Source: Euwallacea fornicatus | Taxonomy: Eukaryota > Arthropoda > Insecta > Coleoptera > Curculionidae | Reading direction: 5' to 3' | DNA length: 64,000 nt | Assembly (NCBI RefSeq): GCF_040115645.1 | Contig: NC_089545.1 | Coordinates: forward strand, 868,001 to 932,000 | Shown here: in pieces, positions 44,600 through 55,776 of the stretch | Layout: each line of letters opens with the position of its first letter | Numbering within the stretch: position 1 is the stretch's first letter | Made by a program: the position numbers and the translations under genes | Notes under the pieces: generated by a model | Told to the model about the DNA's origin: nothing | The model's database searches: none | What the model saw: the letters and a program-made list of their open reading frames with translations, nothing else

Positions 44600-45450
44600 A
44601 GTCGATCCTGACGGAAATTAAAAAAGAATCTCCTACTTTCCTAGAGGAATCCCCAGAGGCCCCGTCGAAGCCCACCTACCATCGCATATACGAGAAGTTT
44701 ATCAAATGGACCTACGAAAACGATTTTCATGATTATTCCGAAAGCACAGTGTTGGCCTTCTTTAGATACCAAGCTTCGAGACCGAAATTAAGGGCCAACA
44801 CGCTTTGGGCTTATTACTCAATGCTTAAAAGCGTACTAATGTCCCTTCACTGTATCGACATATCACAGTACAAGGAATTGCGGGGTTACCTTAAGTATTG
44901 GAATCAGGGTTGCCTCCCTAGGAACACTCCGGGACTTACCGAAGAGCAGTTCCTGCGGTTCATTCACGGGGCTCCTGACGTGAAGTACTTAGCAGTTAAG
45001 GTGAACCCAGTGAAGGTTAGCTGAGCTGAAAATATCTAATTCAACAACGGTTTTTGATAGGTTCTGTTTATAATTGGGGTGTGTGGACAGTGCACACGGG
45101 AGGATCTGTGCAACTTGCAGGTGCAGGACGTCGAGGATTTAGGAGAGACGTTGCAAATTAAACGAGAGGACAACAATTCTAAGAAAAACAGGACTTTTGC
45201 TATTACCGAAGCGAGTTTTTTGGGTATTTGCCGAAAGTATATTTCTCTTCGTCCTCCGACGATTAACAATTCGAAGTTTTTCATTCGATATGCCGATGGG
45301 AAGTGCTACACTTCCCCGATCGGAATTAACAAAATTGGGAGCGTACCCAGGGAGATCGCCAGATACCTCAATTTGCCTAATTGGAAGGACTTCACTGGAC
45401 ATTGCTTCAAACGGACTGCCCTCACCGCTCTTCACGTAGTTGGAACGTAA
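44600..45450 (+). CDS. Y14: tyrosine-recombinase-like cassette, class C
   Basis: Exons 44600-45000 and 45061-45450, 60-bp phase-0 intron. Junction G|AG (Glu): ESILTEIKKESPTFLEE, with I-K-K-E. Core-binding half Y-H-R-I-Y-E-K-F-I-K-W, N-T-L-W-A-Y-Y-S-M-L-K. The Arg-I position is Thr (G-Q-C-T-R-E-D-L). F-T-G-H-C-F-K-R keeps His. The end is altered (TALTALHVVGT). It encodes 263 residues. Confidence 0.86.
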
Positions 45451-46256
45451 GAGAAAGCAGTCGTTATTGTTGAACACAAGTTGATAATTCGTTTAATATT
45501 TTTTCGTTGTTTATTATTTATGTGGATTACACGGGGTGTCCTGAGACGTAAGGTCACGAGTTAGTCGAGTTACGTGACCTTCAGATTAAATAGAGCTACA
45601 ACTCCGTCACGTGCACCTCCTAGCTAGCGGCCTCACGTCACGGAGCACCCAGCATATTTTACATTTTATGGGTTCCTTGTTAGCTCGTATTAAAAATATA
45701 CATCCAGTGTGCAATAGCATTTTATTTTGTAATATTTCGATGATAATAAATCCCTTTTGTCGCTAAAAGCAATTATCCCGTGTCCAGTGGACCCCGAAAT
45801 TGAGTGTCCTGGTGGATCCATCACGCTATTCCGAGACGGCCGCGTGATACGCTTGCAGGGCGCCAATTGCGCTTCGGTGCTCAGCCAATCTAACTTATGT
45901 TAAGGCGTCTGGCGTTAAGTTCCTTAAAAGTCGCGTTTTAACAATGCGAACGAATTGGAAATCGATGAAGAAAGTCACGTAATTTTTATACGACTAAAAG
46001 TCGTTGTTTCAGGTCGGACATGTCCGTTATTCTGATTCAGGGAAATAACAGTCCCCCAAAATACAGTTTTACGAATAGCTACATTGCCCAAGGCAGCTTG
46101 CACAGTGGACAAATTTTATTTGTCCATGTCAGGCAACCGGAAAATAGCAACAATGGAAAAACGCGTTGCTTTACGTTATGATTAAACTTTCCAGAAACAA
46201 CATTTTATGTTCTAAATAACGAACCCTTAATGCTTTATTAATTACATTTTTTCTAG
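45451..46256. other. Intercassette sequence, Y14 to Y15
   Basis: A GC-richer patch near 45775-45900 has no coding signature. Otherwise nothing. Confidence 0.5.
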
Positions 46257-47089
46257 TTCCAATATGTGACATTAAAGTGGAACCTGGGATCAATCTGGAG
46301 GAAGCTACCTGTCAGCCTATATTGTCCAAGACCACCGAAACTTACCATCGCATATACGAGAAGTTCATTAAATGGGCATCTGATAACGACTATCACGAAT
46401 ACACTGAAGATACGTTGTTGGCCTTTTTCGAGGAGCAAGCCGCAATGCCCAATTTTAAAGCGAACACCCTTTGGTCCTATTTCTACATGCTGAAAAGCGT
46501 GTTAATGTCTCTGCACAATATCGACATGGGCCAGTACCAAAAGCTGCGAGCTTACATTAAAAAGTTTTCCGAAGGTCTCCCTACAAAATCAACGGGCCTG
46601 ACTACTGAGCAGTTTCTGAGCTTCATCCATGGGGCACCTGACCACACATATTTAGCAGTTAAGGTGAAGGAAGCTTCAAGTTCACTAAGTAAAAATATAA
46701 TCGGTCTATTATTATAGGTTTTGTTCATAATTGGAGTGTGTGGACAATGCAGTTGTGAGGAACTGAACAACCTACATGTCCGACATGTCCACGATTTAGG
46801 GGAGATATTGTATATTAAAATAGAAGACGATGCCAATCCGAAGAAAAACCGAACTATAACAATCTCGGATGCAGGTTTTCTGGAAATTTGCAGAAAGTAC
46901 ATTTCTCTTCGTCCTCCTGAGGTGACCCATTCGCGATTTTTCATAAGATACTTTCAAGGAAAATGCTTCAAGACTCCCATGGGGATCAATAAAATTGGGG
47001 GCATCCCCAGACAAGTCGCGCGATTTTTGAATTTGCCCAATTGGAAGGAATTTACTGGACATTATTTCAGGAGGACGTCCTTCATCTAA
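46257..47089 (+). CDS. Y15: tyrosine-recombinase-like cassette, class C
   Basis: Exons 46257-46663 and 46718-47089, 54-bp phase-0 intron. Junction G|TT (Val): VPICDIKVEPGINLEE, with I-K-V-E-P, a textbook SUMO-acceptor sequence. Core-binding half Y-H-R-I-Y-E-K-F-I-K-W, N-T-L-W-S-Y-F-Y-M-L-K. The Arg-I position is Ser (G-Q-C-S-C-E-E-L), while the second box F-T-G-H-Y-F-R-R restores H-x-x-R. It encodes 259 residues and ends at TSFI. Last recombinase cassette. Confidence 0.86.
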
Positions 47090-47567
47090 CGATAAAATAA
47101 TGTTTCGGTATAGTGTTAATCTTGACTTTTGCGCTAGTTGAGGTAGCGCTGATGTAGTATAAAAAATGTTAAGGATTGTGAATCCATTTATTCAAAATCA
47201 TAATGTTCTTTGCAAGTCAAAATGAGTTTAATTGGATTAGACATAATTTTCAATCAGACCTATAATCTTTACTGGTTTCTAGACCTTCGGCGCTCTTCAG
47301 TGTTCGAAGCCCGACGAATATGAATTTAGAATCTCTCTTTCACTTACTGTTTGGAATGGTTCGCTCAGCTAAGAGAATTATGAATTCTGAAAATTCTTGT
47401 TTTTGGAATAATTCCCATTCCTAAATCAGGGTTAGCTAAAGTTTCTCAGAATCTACAATTAAAGCATTGAAGATCCTTTCAGTACTTTCTCCGGTCTGCA
47501 GCAGCAGCAACTTGTCTTGCATTTTTTAATGAGCCTTGAAGATGTTGATATGTTTTTTTTATTGTAG
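47090..47567. other. Intercassette sequence, no gene seen
   Basis: Nothing recognisable up to the F16 acceptor. Confidence 0.5.
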
Positions 47568-47800
47568 GTATAGTGTACTTCAGGAAAGGGCGTCTGAAGC
47601 TCCACATGACCTTCAGTACTGATCCCTACATGATGCACTCCGATTCCGCGAACCGCACTTACTGCAAGTGCCTTCTTGCAAGCCGAAAAAGCAGATGCAA
47701 AGGCAGATTCGTCACCCATGACAATGTATTACAGTTCACTCATGATGATAGTTTATACCACAACCACCTTCCACCTCTTACCAACTTCGAAGTTCTATGA
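47568..47800 (+). CDS. mod(mdg4): F16: divergent FLYWCH terminal exon
   Basis: Junction G|GT (Gly) after ttgtag. GIVYFRKGRLKLHMTF; the signature Trp is Cys (T-Y-C33-K-C35), then C44-K-G-R and H65-N-H67. The other zinc ligands remain. It encodes 77 residues, the shortest intact one, and lacks the V-x-I-I-R tail. The middle strand is also odd (TDPYMMHSDSANRTY). It may be on the way to decay or have a changed fold. Close to F17 in its first ten residues. Confidence 0.78.
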
Positions 47801-47973
47801 TTGGTTATAGTCCAAATTGAGAAAAAAAAATTTAAAAATACATAAATGCGTTAAAAAAGATTTACATACGATAATCTAGAAAACTCTATGTATTCCCTTC
47901 TTTTTCTGTCGATATATACTCATTTCAATAATATTTTCTTCCATTTCGTTACTAAATTTATCTTCAATTGTAG

Positions 47974-48290
47974 GTATTGTGTACTTCAGCAGAGGGCGCC
48001 TGCAACCCCAACTAATATTCAATGGTTTCACATTCAAGCTACACTACAATCAAAACAATCACACTTATTGGAAATGCAAGTTCGTGGATCGATACAAATG
48101 TAAAGCGAGATTTGTAACATCTGGTACTACCCTGCAAATCAGCGACGCCTCCAGTCTGTTGCACACCCATGAACTCAGGGAGATTAACTGTGAGGGGTTG
48201 AAGTCAGCCGTTGTCAGGGTTGTGCAGAAGAACCGGTACTCTTCGAAACAGTATTCCTGCACCAAACTGAACAGTTCAAATGGTAATTGA
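47974..48290 (+). CDS. mod(mdg4): F17: FLYWCH zinc-finger terminal exon
   Basis: Junction G|GT (Gly). GIVYFSRGRLQPQLIF; N-H-T-Y-W33-K-C35, C43-K-A-R, H64-T-H66 (Thr between the ligands). It encodes 105 residues. Tail E-G-L-K-S-A-V-V-R-V-V-Q-K and then 20 polar residues. Forms a subgroup with F18 and F19 marked by R-F-V-T and I-N-x-E-G-L-[KR]-S. Confidence 0.88.
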
Positions 48291-49694
48291 AATCAGTTCA
48301 GTGAAATTGAAAGAGATCTTGATTTATTCTTTAATGCCGCAGTGGCAGTTTTAACGTAAAGTATACAGGGGGTGACCATAGAAGTTTTTGATTCCTCGTT
48401 CAATGAACGGCGCCAGTAGGAAACGAGCAAAATTCTCAGGCGTTTCTTTTCTGCAACAATATACAAAGGAACATGTAATGTTTCTCTTACGGGTGGTTGA
48501 AAAACCGATGGGATTCGGCTAAACCAGCTTTTTAGCCATGATTCTAGGACTGGGCCTTAGAATGTCTGACCGGCGAGATGGTCAATAGTTCTGTCCACTT
48601 TGAGGCGACAAGCCGTGTAGCTCGAAGAACCTGACTTCAGCCCCTCCAGGTTTTGACACGATTTCCACAGGGTTGTCCCGCGAGTCGGTTTCGTGGTAGA
48701 TCATTATACCCAAAAAGTGCCTTAAGTGAGCTGCGGGATTTCCTAATGATGTCGAGTTTTAATGAAGCCCCTGTAAAGCAAGACCTAAAAACAATAGATA
48801 AATGCCGTTTGCGTCAATAACTTTTTTCGTTAAAACCGACGTCAATTAAGTTATGTTAGTTTGGTATCTTTCCTGCAGATTATGCAAAGACTCTAACGCC
48901 ATGAAATGTTGACCACCTTAATGAGTCTTTACTTAAAGTTTGAGCATTATGTGAATACGTTAATTGAGCGGGTAATTGTAGTCGAAAACTATGATTATAT
49001 GAATATTATGTACACATATGACTAATATATATGATCGCTTGAAAGAGATTAGTTCAATTCAATTCCTCTTCGAGCGAGCAGAACGTTGACCGCTGGCCTA
49101 CATTGACCAGTAGTACAATGATACGGTACGTATTACGAGAGTTCCTCGTATGGTTTTTAACTTTTTGATCAGTAGAAATTTAATCTATATCATTTCTTCT
49201 TTTTCCAGTCCATAATTAGTACGTTTCTTGGAACGTGCTGTATTCATGCCGAATCAAAGTAATTTGTCCAGTTATAATGCTAAAACGGAAAAGAGGTTCC
49301 GGTCAATTAATAGTAAATTATCGGTGTTTTGGCGGACATCTAAAGCCGTTAGTACCTATTTTCCTTTCTTAGAACATACACAAAATATATCTATATTGTA
49401 AAATAAGGTTCGCGTTTTACGTCTGAACTTCCTCCAACCGTAAAGGTGAGCTAACTACAATTCTCCTATTTTCTCACTTTTCTCAGCCAATTTAAGAAGA
49501 TCTCCGGCAAAATTGACTGCTCAAGTACCGAAATTATTATAATCTTAACGTTCAATTGGGGATTTAACTTAAATATTATCAAAAGAAAATGCTGAAGTAG
49601 ATTTACAAGGCACGTTAACCGTGCGCTGCAATCTACACAGACCTGCATAACATAAACCCTTTTGTGCAACAGTATCAATTTCCGAACCTTTCAG
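48291..49694. other. 1.4-kb intercassette stretch
   Basis: No gene supported on either strand; a TACAGGGGGTG motif lies near 48364. Confidence 0.5.
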
Positions 49695-49960
49695 GCAGGG
49701 TGTACTTCAGCAAAGGGCGCATAAAACCCCAAATAATCTACAATGGTCATGTGTTCAGGCTGCACTACAGCTCCACCGACCGCACCTACTGGAGGTGCAT
49801 CTTTGGTGACAGGGGCAGCAAGTGTAGGGCCAGGTTTGTCACTGTAGGGTCAGTGATACAGTTCACCGAGGTCGCTAGTTTGGATCACAACCACGAACCA
49901 CCTGCTATTAATTGCGAGGGCCTACGATCGGCGGTTGTTAAAATAGTGAAAAAGACTTAG
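49695..49960 (+). CDS. mod(mdg4): F18: FLYWCH zinc-finger terminal exon
   Basis: Junction G|GC (Gly) after tttcag, one residue shorter at the start (GRVYFSKGRIKPQIIY). T-Y-W33-R-C35, C44-R-A-R, H65-N-H67; 88 residues. Tail E-G-L-R-S-A-V-V-K-I-V-K-K then TAG. Confidence 0.88.
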
Positions 49961-50321
49961 ATAGTGTTTATGTTACTAGTAAATACTCATGTGTAATATA
50001 ATAGGTACATGGAGGAATTATCGATTAATTTTAGGGTAAAATGCATGAACGGAGTTTGGGACGGAAAAAGTGCTTAAAATGCACCATGAAGATGGGTGCA
50101 TGGGAATGCCCCTGCATTTAGGGCAAGATTATTAAACTTCGGTAAATGTTATCAAGATTTTGAAATTCTGGTCGACTAGGCATCAGTGGTGTTACTGGTA
50201 ACGTTAATAAAAACTATCTGCACCGAAGCTAAAAAGCGAACAACTGTTTATCTCTCTATATATCCAAACAATTATCTCTTTTTTTCTTCGCATTTCACTA
50301 CTAATCATCTTTCAATCTTAG
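49961..50321. other. Intercassette sequence, F18 to F19
   Basis: Nothing recognisable before the F19 acceptor. Confidence 0.5.
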
Positions 50322-50581
50322 GTATTGTGTACTTCACTAGAGGCCGTTTTAACCCCCAATTAATATACAACGGCTACATTTTTAAAGTTCACTACAAGAG
50401 AAACAATCACACCTACTGGAAATGTCATATTGGAGATACGAACAAATGCAAGGCCAGATTTGTAACTGCTGGTAGCACCCTCCGAATCAGTGACCCCAGC
50501 AGCATCCAACACACCCACGTACCCAAGGATATCAATTATGAAGGGTTAAAGTCTGTTTTTGTGAAGGTTGTGCAGAAATAA
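50322..50581 (+). CDS. mod(mdg4): F19: FLYWCH zinc-finger terminal exon
   Basis: Junction G|GT (Gly) after atcttag. GIVYFTRGRFNPQLIY; N-H-T-Y-W33-K-C35, C43-K-A-R, H64-T-H66; 86 residues. Very like F17 including the H-T-H pair. Tail E-G-L-K-S-V-F-V-K-V-V-Q-K directly before TAA. Confidence 0.88.
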
Positions 50582-51423
50582 TCGTTAACGGTCCGAGGCT
50601 GATAATGGAAAATTCTCGCGCTCCTCACGCCAAGAATTTCGTTGCGGTTCCATCTTGTCGCGGGATAGATTATTAATAATAATTTAATTAATAATAGATT
50701 TTTAAAGATTGCGTTTGATGGGGCTGTCGCCGAAGTTCTAATTTGGTCTTCCGATCCAAGTCGATGCAAAATGGAAGAAGCTTAAATGATTATTTTCCTC
50801 CATTTGACAATTTTGACTGAGCTTAATTTAAGGTGGCCTGGCTATCGTCCCCTAAACCACTATACGGTAACGTTAACGTGAATGTGTGTGTAGATGTCAA
50901 TTTGCGATAAGATATGCTTTTCTTAAGTACGCTCGATAATTTCCTATTAAATAAATAACGTATGTGTTCGAGTAATAATTAACTATTATGTGAGAGTTAT
51001 TTACATATTTTTAACACATTCTAGTGCATTTCAAACACCATACAAATGCACCTTCCGAGTTTGCTGGTATACAATAGCGGAAAATAAATAGTGTTTAATA
51101 ACCGCAAATCGTCTAGAACATACGAATGTTTCAATTTGTGCCCTTAACTTACGCCAGTTTAAAAAATCTTAGCGGCCGCCGTACGCTGAAACGATTTACC
51201 CTGTCTATTTTAAGGTATATTAAATGTAAATAATAGTATGGTGTTCCGAAGAATAATTTTAATTATTAAAAATGTGAATAAATAATTTGAATTATTTTTC
51301 ATTTCACTCGCACGTTTTAATTTAATTGAAGTAAATCGTTTTTTTGTTTGTTTTCCCCTGCGCCACCTAAATGCATGCACATCCTTATTGAAAATTCCTC
51401 AATCTAACGATGTTTAATTTCAG
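50582..51423. other. Intercassette sequence, no gene seen
   Basis: AT-rich; nothing recognisable. Confidence 0.5.
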
Positions 51424-51776
51424 CTACAAAGGTATATTTCTTCGCCGGCCGCAAGAACCCTCAACTGATACTCAACAGCTACGTTTACACCAGACATTCG
51501 ATGCCCTCGGACCGTACCTACTGGGAGTGTCGCTCAAAGAAGGACTTCAAATGCAAGTCTAGGATTACCTCAAGGGGAAACAAGATATTTTTCGGAGAGG
51601 AACATAACCACCTCCCTCCGCAGGTCAATTTCAATGGTCTTCCGTTTAAAATTTTTTACGTGGTTAACAGGAACAAGACTGAGCCGGATTTTCATACTTT
51701 TTACTACAATATGCTTTATAATGATGAAGCTAAACAAAATCTACCAGCTGGTACTAAAAATAAACAAGTAGGATAA
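51424..51776 (+). CDS. mod(mdg4): F20: FLYWCH zinc-finger terminal exon, long tail
   Basis: Junction G|CT (Ala) after tttcag: ATKVYFFAGRKNPQLIL. T-Y-W34-E-C36, C44-K-S-R, H61-N-H63. It encodes 117 residues. The tail starts N-G-L-P-F-K-I-F-Y-V-V-N-R, a variant of the common tail, and continues for about 40 polar residues with several Tyr and Lys. Confidence 0.87.
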
Positions 51777-54101
51777 TTTCTTAATGACCAAAAAATGGGT
51801 GAGGACGGATACTAATTAGAAAGTACTGTTTGCGACAATAGATTTGTTTACTAGTTTTAATCTCTATATCCTTTCTTCCTTTTCACTGCCATTAAATCTC
51901 GTATGGAGTGATGGAAACTATTTTTAAAGGTCCAATTTTCATCCATTTCTTCGGCAATCTCACCTCTAAAGCCGTGTAACTCGAGGTTTCCTATCGATAT
52001 ATTTTCTATTTACACTAAGTTATTTCCACGATCTAATTTAGAGGTAGCATTAATTATATATTTCTATTCATTTCATTTTATGTATTTTTTATATAATATT
52101 ATAGAGTAATTTTAGGAGAGACTGAAATTCCAAATTTATGCCAATGAATAATTGTGATTGCTTTTATACATAAACCCCATTTAGATTATGTAATTTTTTA
52201 ATTATAAAAATATATAAAATTTAGCATAGTTTAGGAAGAAATATTTCTAGCAAAGAACTATGGTAGATTATATACGCGAATTTAGGGCTGTATAATAATG
52301 GTAACAATAGATCTCTTATTATTTATCTTAAGTATTTGCCAAGGAGCAACCTTACACGACAGTATTTATCCCTCTGAAATTTATATTGACCGCATTCAGC
52401 AGCTGCAACAGTTGGGCAAAAAGCTTACAACTGTCTGAGGTTCTGAACAATAACAACATCGGCTCCAATTTAAATTTATTTGAAGAGAAACCGTCAGCAG
52501 TCGTATAACTGGTGACTTTTCCGATCAGGTTCCCTTTGGAGCTTCTTTATACAGGGTTGTGATAAATTAAGGAAGACAGGGTAATATTTAATAATATGTT
52601 GGTGCGCGGCAGGGCAGTTCCTTGCAAGATTTTGAGGGTAAGTTTTTCGTATAAACTTTGGTACTGAGATAAAAGTTAAACTTATTTTTTCTCAACTATT
52701 ACTGCTCCTGTTGAGATACTAAGACATGACATGTGAAACTATGAATTTTGCTCGACTACGGATTTATAATATTTTGGGCCTTTGTTTGTATGAAAAATTT
52801 CTTCATATAAATACCTATTAAAATCACGCAAGGAATTGGCCCGTAATCTATCGGCACGTCACCAAATGACTCCCTGTATATTGATCGATTTTTCTCTGCA
52901 AATCAGAACATTTGTTTTTTTAAATTTTGACCTGAATTTATGCGAACTTTTTTTCACTTAAAAATTTCTAAGCAGATTTCGGGCTCTTCAGAAGATTTTG
53001 GCCCGTTTTTGGACATCCGTTCTTATAAGAACCGCAACCGGTCAACTTCTTATCACGCACTATTTACCAAATTCGAGAGATTGAGTAAAGCGGAGTGAAG
53101 GTATCTCTATTATCCCTCAACTCAAAAATAATATAAGGTAAAGGATACCTTGACGCTGCCATGGTACGGCCAGTAGAAACCCCAATTGGCATTTTCCCGA
53201 AACTTCATATCCTAAGGAGGTTCACCCGACCACTTTCGCAAGTTCGATTGACTTTTATGTAGCAAATGTCTTTTTGAACTCGAAATTCCTTGAACCTGTT
53301 TTTTTGATTTGGTTTTGGATTAATTTTGAGTTAATCACAACCCTGCGTACATATAAATATTCAGATATATATATTTTTTTAATTCAAAATTGCTGTGCTA
53401 GTCAGAAACATACATACAGCGACTTATGATATTGTGCAAGGATTTTTCTTGTTTTTTAGTTTTTAAGTTATTTTAAAAAAAGGAATTTTTTAGGCTTGAC
53501 TTTTTCCTTGCGTTAATATCGTAGATCGAGAAATTTCGGTAAAACTCTCTCGTGGCCACGTTAAAACACCTTAGGAACTTGCGTATTAACGACGGAAAAA
53601 ACAGTGAATTTAAAATTTTCAAAATAGTTGGTCTTATCATGTGTCGAAAATTAAAAAAATCCTTTTTGTTGTCCTTTAAATTGTATAATTTTTTGCGTGA
53701 GTTAAATAAGTCTGCAGGTATCTCTTGTATATCAAGGATCCCCATACTAGCTTCCTATACGTTGGACATGGTACATACTAATTTACTAAGCCGAAACAAA
53801 AAACTCCCATAAATGACGAAAAATATTTCTCCCGAAGAAGACAAATAATGGCGACCAATCAACACTAGGATATCAGTATTATTAACCAATAGCTTATATT
53901 TATTCTATTTAATCTGCTTTAATATTATATACATATATATTAAATATATATATATATTTAATTTAGAGTTATTTATACAAAAATATACCCACCTTATATA
54001 CAGCCATTTATTTAGATTTTCTCTAGCTTACCTGAAGTAAGGTAGACATTCCTCTATTATCGCAGGTTATTTTTCCCAATACTAACATTAAACAATTCTA
54101 G
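51777..54101. other. 2.3-kb intercassette stretch
   Basis: The longest gap in the right half. Very AT-rich, with an AT-repeat patch at 53929-53960 and a TACAGGGTT motif near 52549. Opposite-strand open frames at 53473-53812 have no known domain. Confidence 0.5.
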
Positions 54102-54397
54102 AACTTGTCTACTTCAAAATTGGACTGAGACAACCGCAGTTGATTGTCAGAAACTACATTTTTGGAATGAAAAATAAATCTGACAGAAAAACATATTGGA
54201 GCTGCGTTTCGGATCGGAAAACCTTCTGCAGGGCCGCCTTAACCTCCCACGGGCAAGAGATATGGATCAGGGAGAACCACAACCACGATCCTCCCATGAT
54301 TTCTTTGGAGGGATTGAGATGCAAGAAGTTTTACGTGAAACAGCAGAAATCTCAAGGGAACTACAACTATAATTATTATTTTAGGAGTGCCAATTAG
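54102..54397 (+). CDS. mod(mdg4): F21: FLYWCH zinc-finger terminal exon
   Basis: Junction G|AA (Glu) after ttctag: ELVYFKIGLRQPQLIV. T-Y-W33-S-C35, C43-R-A-A, H60-N-H62; 98 residues. Tail E-G-L-R-C-K-K-F-Y-V-K-Q-Q then an Asn/Tyr-rich end (NYNYNYYF). Confidence 0.87.
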
Positions 54398-55589
54398 GAC
54401 TTAAATTAGGGTTATTTTCTCCCTATTTACTTGCAGTATTGTGGTTGGTTATTGTTGAATCTCACAGACATCGAAACGTGATTTCCCTTTTTTTTCAATT
54501 TCTAAAACTTAACATAAACGATTTATACAGGGTGTTTCCTGAACATACGGTGCAACTTTAAGGGGATAATTAATAAAATTCACTTTTTACTGATTACCAA
54601 TCTCTTCCAAAAACGCTACGATTGTTTTCAACGCCTTCTATTTCAGAAATGAAGAAATTCTGGAAAAAATGGGAATTTTTTTCTCTTTTATTTTGACTTG
54701 AGTATCTTGTTAATTGTCGAATTTACAAAAAGAAAACGGTTTAGCTAGGATTTCTTAAAGTTGTATGACTATTCGGCCAATCCTGACAGTTTCATGCATT
54801 TAGATTCATCACATTTGATCGCATAATTTTTGACAAATAAAAGGGCAGTTATGTTAATTGAACCCCGTGACGAAGCGGATTTCATTTCGTAACGGGTAAT
54901 GGGGCTAGTAACAATGGTTACTTTTAGGATTACAGGTTGCATATGCGCACCACTTGAGCATGTTCCCATTTATCTCTTCTTTGAGATTCAATATCAGCCA
55001 CCAAAGTTCCAGAAAAATCGTCTATAAAAGATGGAAACGAAATTTTAACGAAAGTACGCGTTTCTTATCTGATGACGTAAATAGGTTCCTTCGGCTGAAA
55101 ATGTATATTGACAGACTCATTTTTTTGTTAATAATTTTGTTGTTATTTTTCAAAAATCTAAATATTAAATTCAGCTTTAATTTACGTATTAATTCTGCCT
55201 TTTAATTATAGAAACCACTTTCTCTTTTACATTTATTATAGTTTTGATACTATTTTGGACAAGTATTGTTTAGTATTACTTAGAATTCTCATTTTGTAGC
55301 AATATACACTTCGTTCATGCGATGTTCCTTAAAACGTGTGTAATAGTAGTTTTGAGGTAAAAGTGACAGTGTTATTTTAAGTTATATCAGTTCATTTACT
55401 CATAAGGCGAGTCTTCTATGTATATCGTAGTGAAACAACTAAAAAAACCGTCAAAATATATACAAAGGACTTCGCTCTCCTATTTATCGCATTTTCCTTC
55501 AGCTTCCTGTCATTTTCCCGTGAACGAGCTTACCGTCTGCCTCTCGCATTTTTCGCATGATTCTGTTATACAACTTTCTTGCTTTCCAG
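54398..55589. other. 1.2-kb intercassette stretch
   Basis: Carries a TACAGGGTG motif at 54536-54544 and a GATTTCATTTCGTAAC copy near 54880. No gene supported. Confidence 0.5.
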
Positions 55590-55776
55590 CCGTTATCATG
55601 GACTTTTAGCTAGGAAAAGTCCAAAACTCTTCAATGGAGCATTCTGGTCTTACAACTGGAAGGTCGACTCCTTTACCGGCCATACCCGGCCGGAATATTA
55701 TAATCTCGCCGGCCGGGTGAAAGTGTACGAAATCAGTCTCTTAATAATAATATTTTTGTATAAATCACGTTTGTGA
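55590..55776 (+). pseudogene. Probable decayed FLYWCH cassette exon
   Basis: After ctttccag the array phase gives (A)VIMDF and then TAG at 55607-55609. In a neighbouring frame the peptide R-K-S-P-K-L-F-N-G-A-F-W-S-Y-N-W-K-V-D resembles the first half of a FLYWCH cassette, and A-G-R-V-K-V-Y-E resembles the strand before H-x-H, but no W-x-C or His pair follows. Similarity is weaker than in the other decayed copies. Confidence 0.42.

Noticed and set aside
8686..47089. Reading the Y cassettes as intact mobile Crypton elements
   Set aside because: They have conserved introns, host-type splice phase, no catalytic Tyr region and no element ends, so they are exons and not active transposons.
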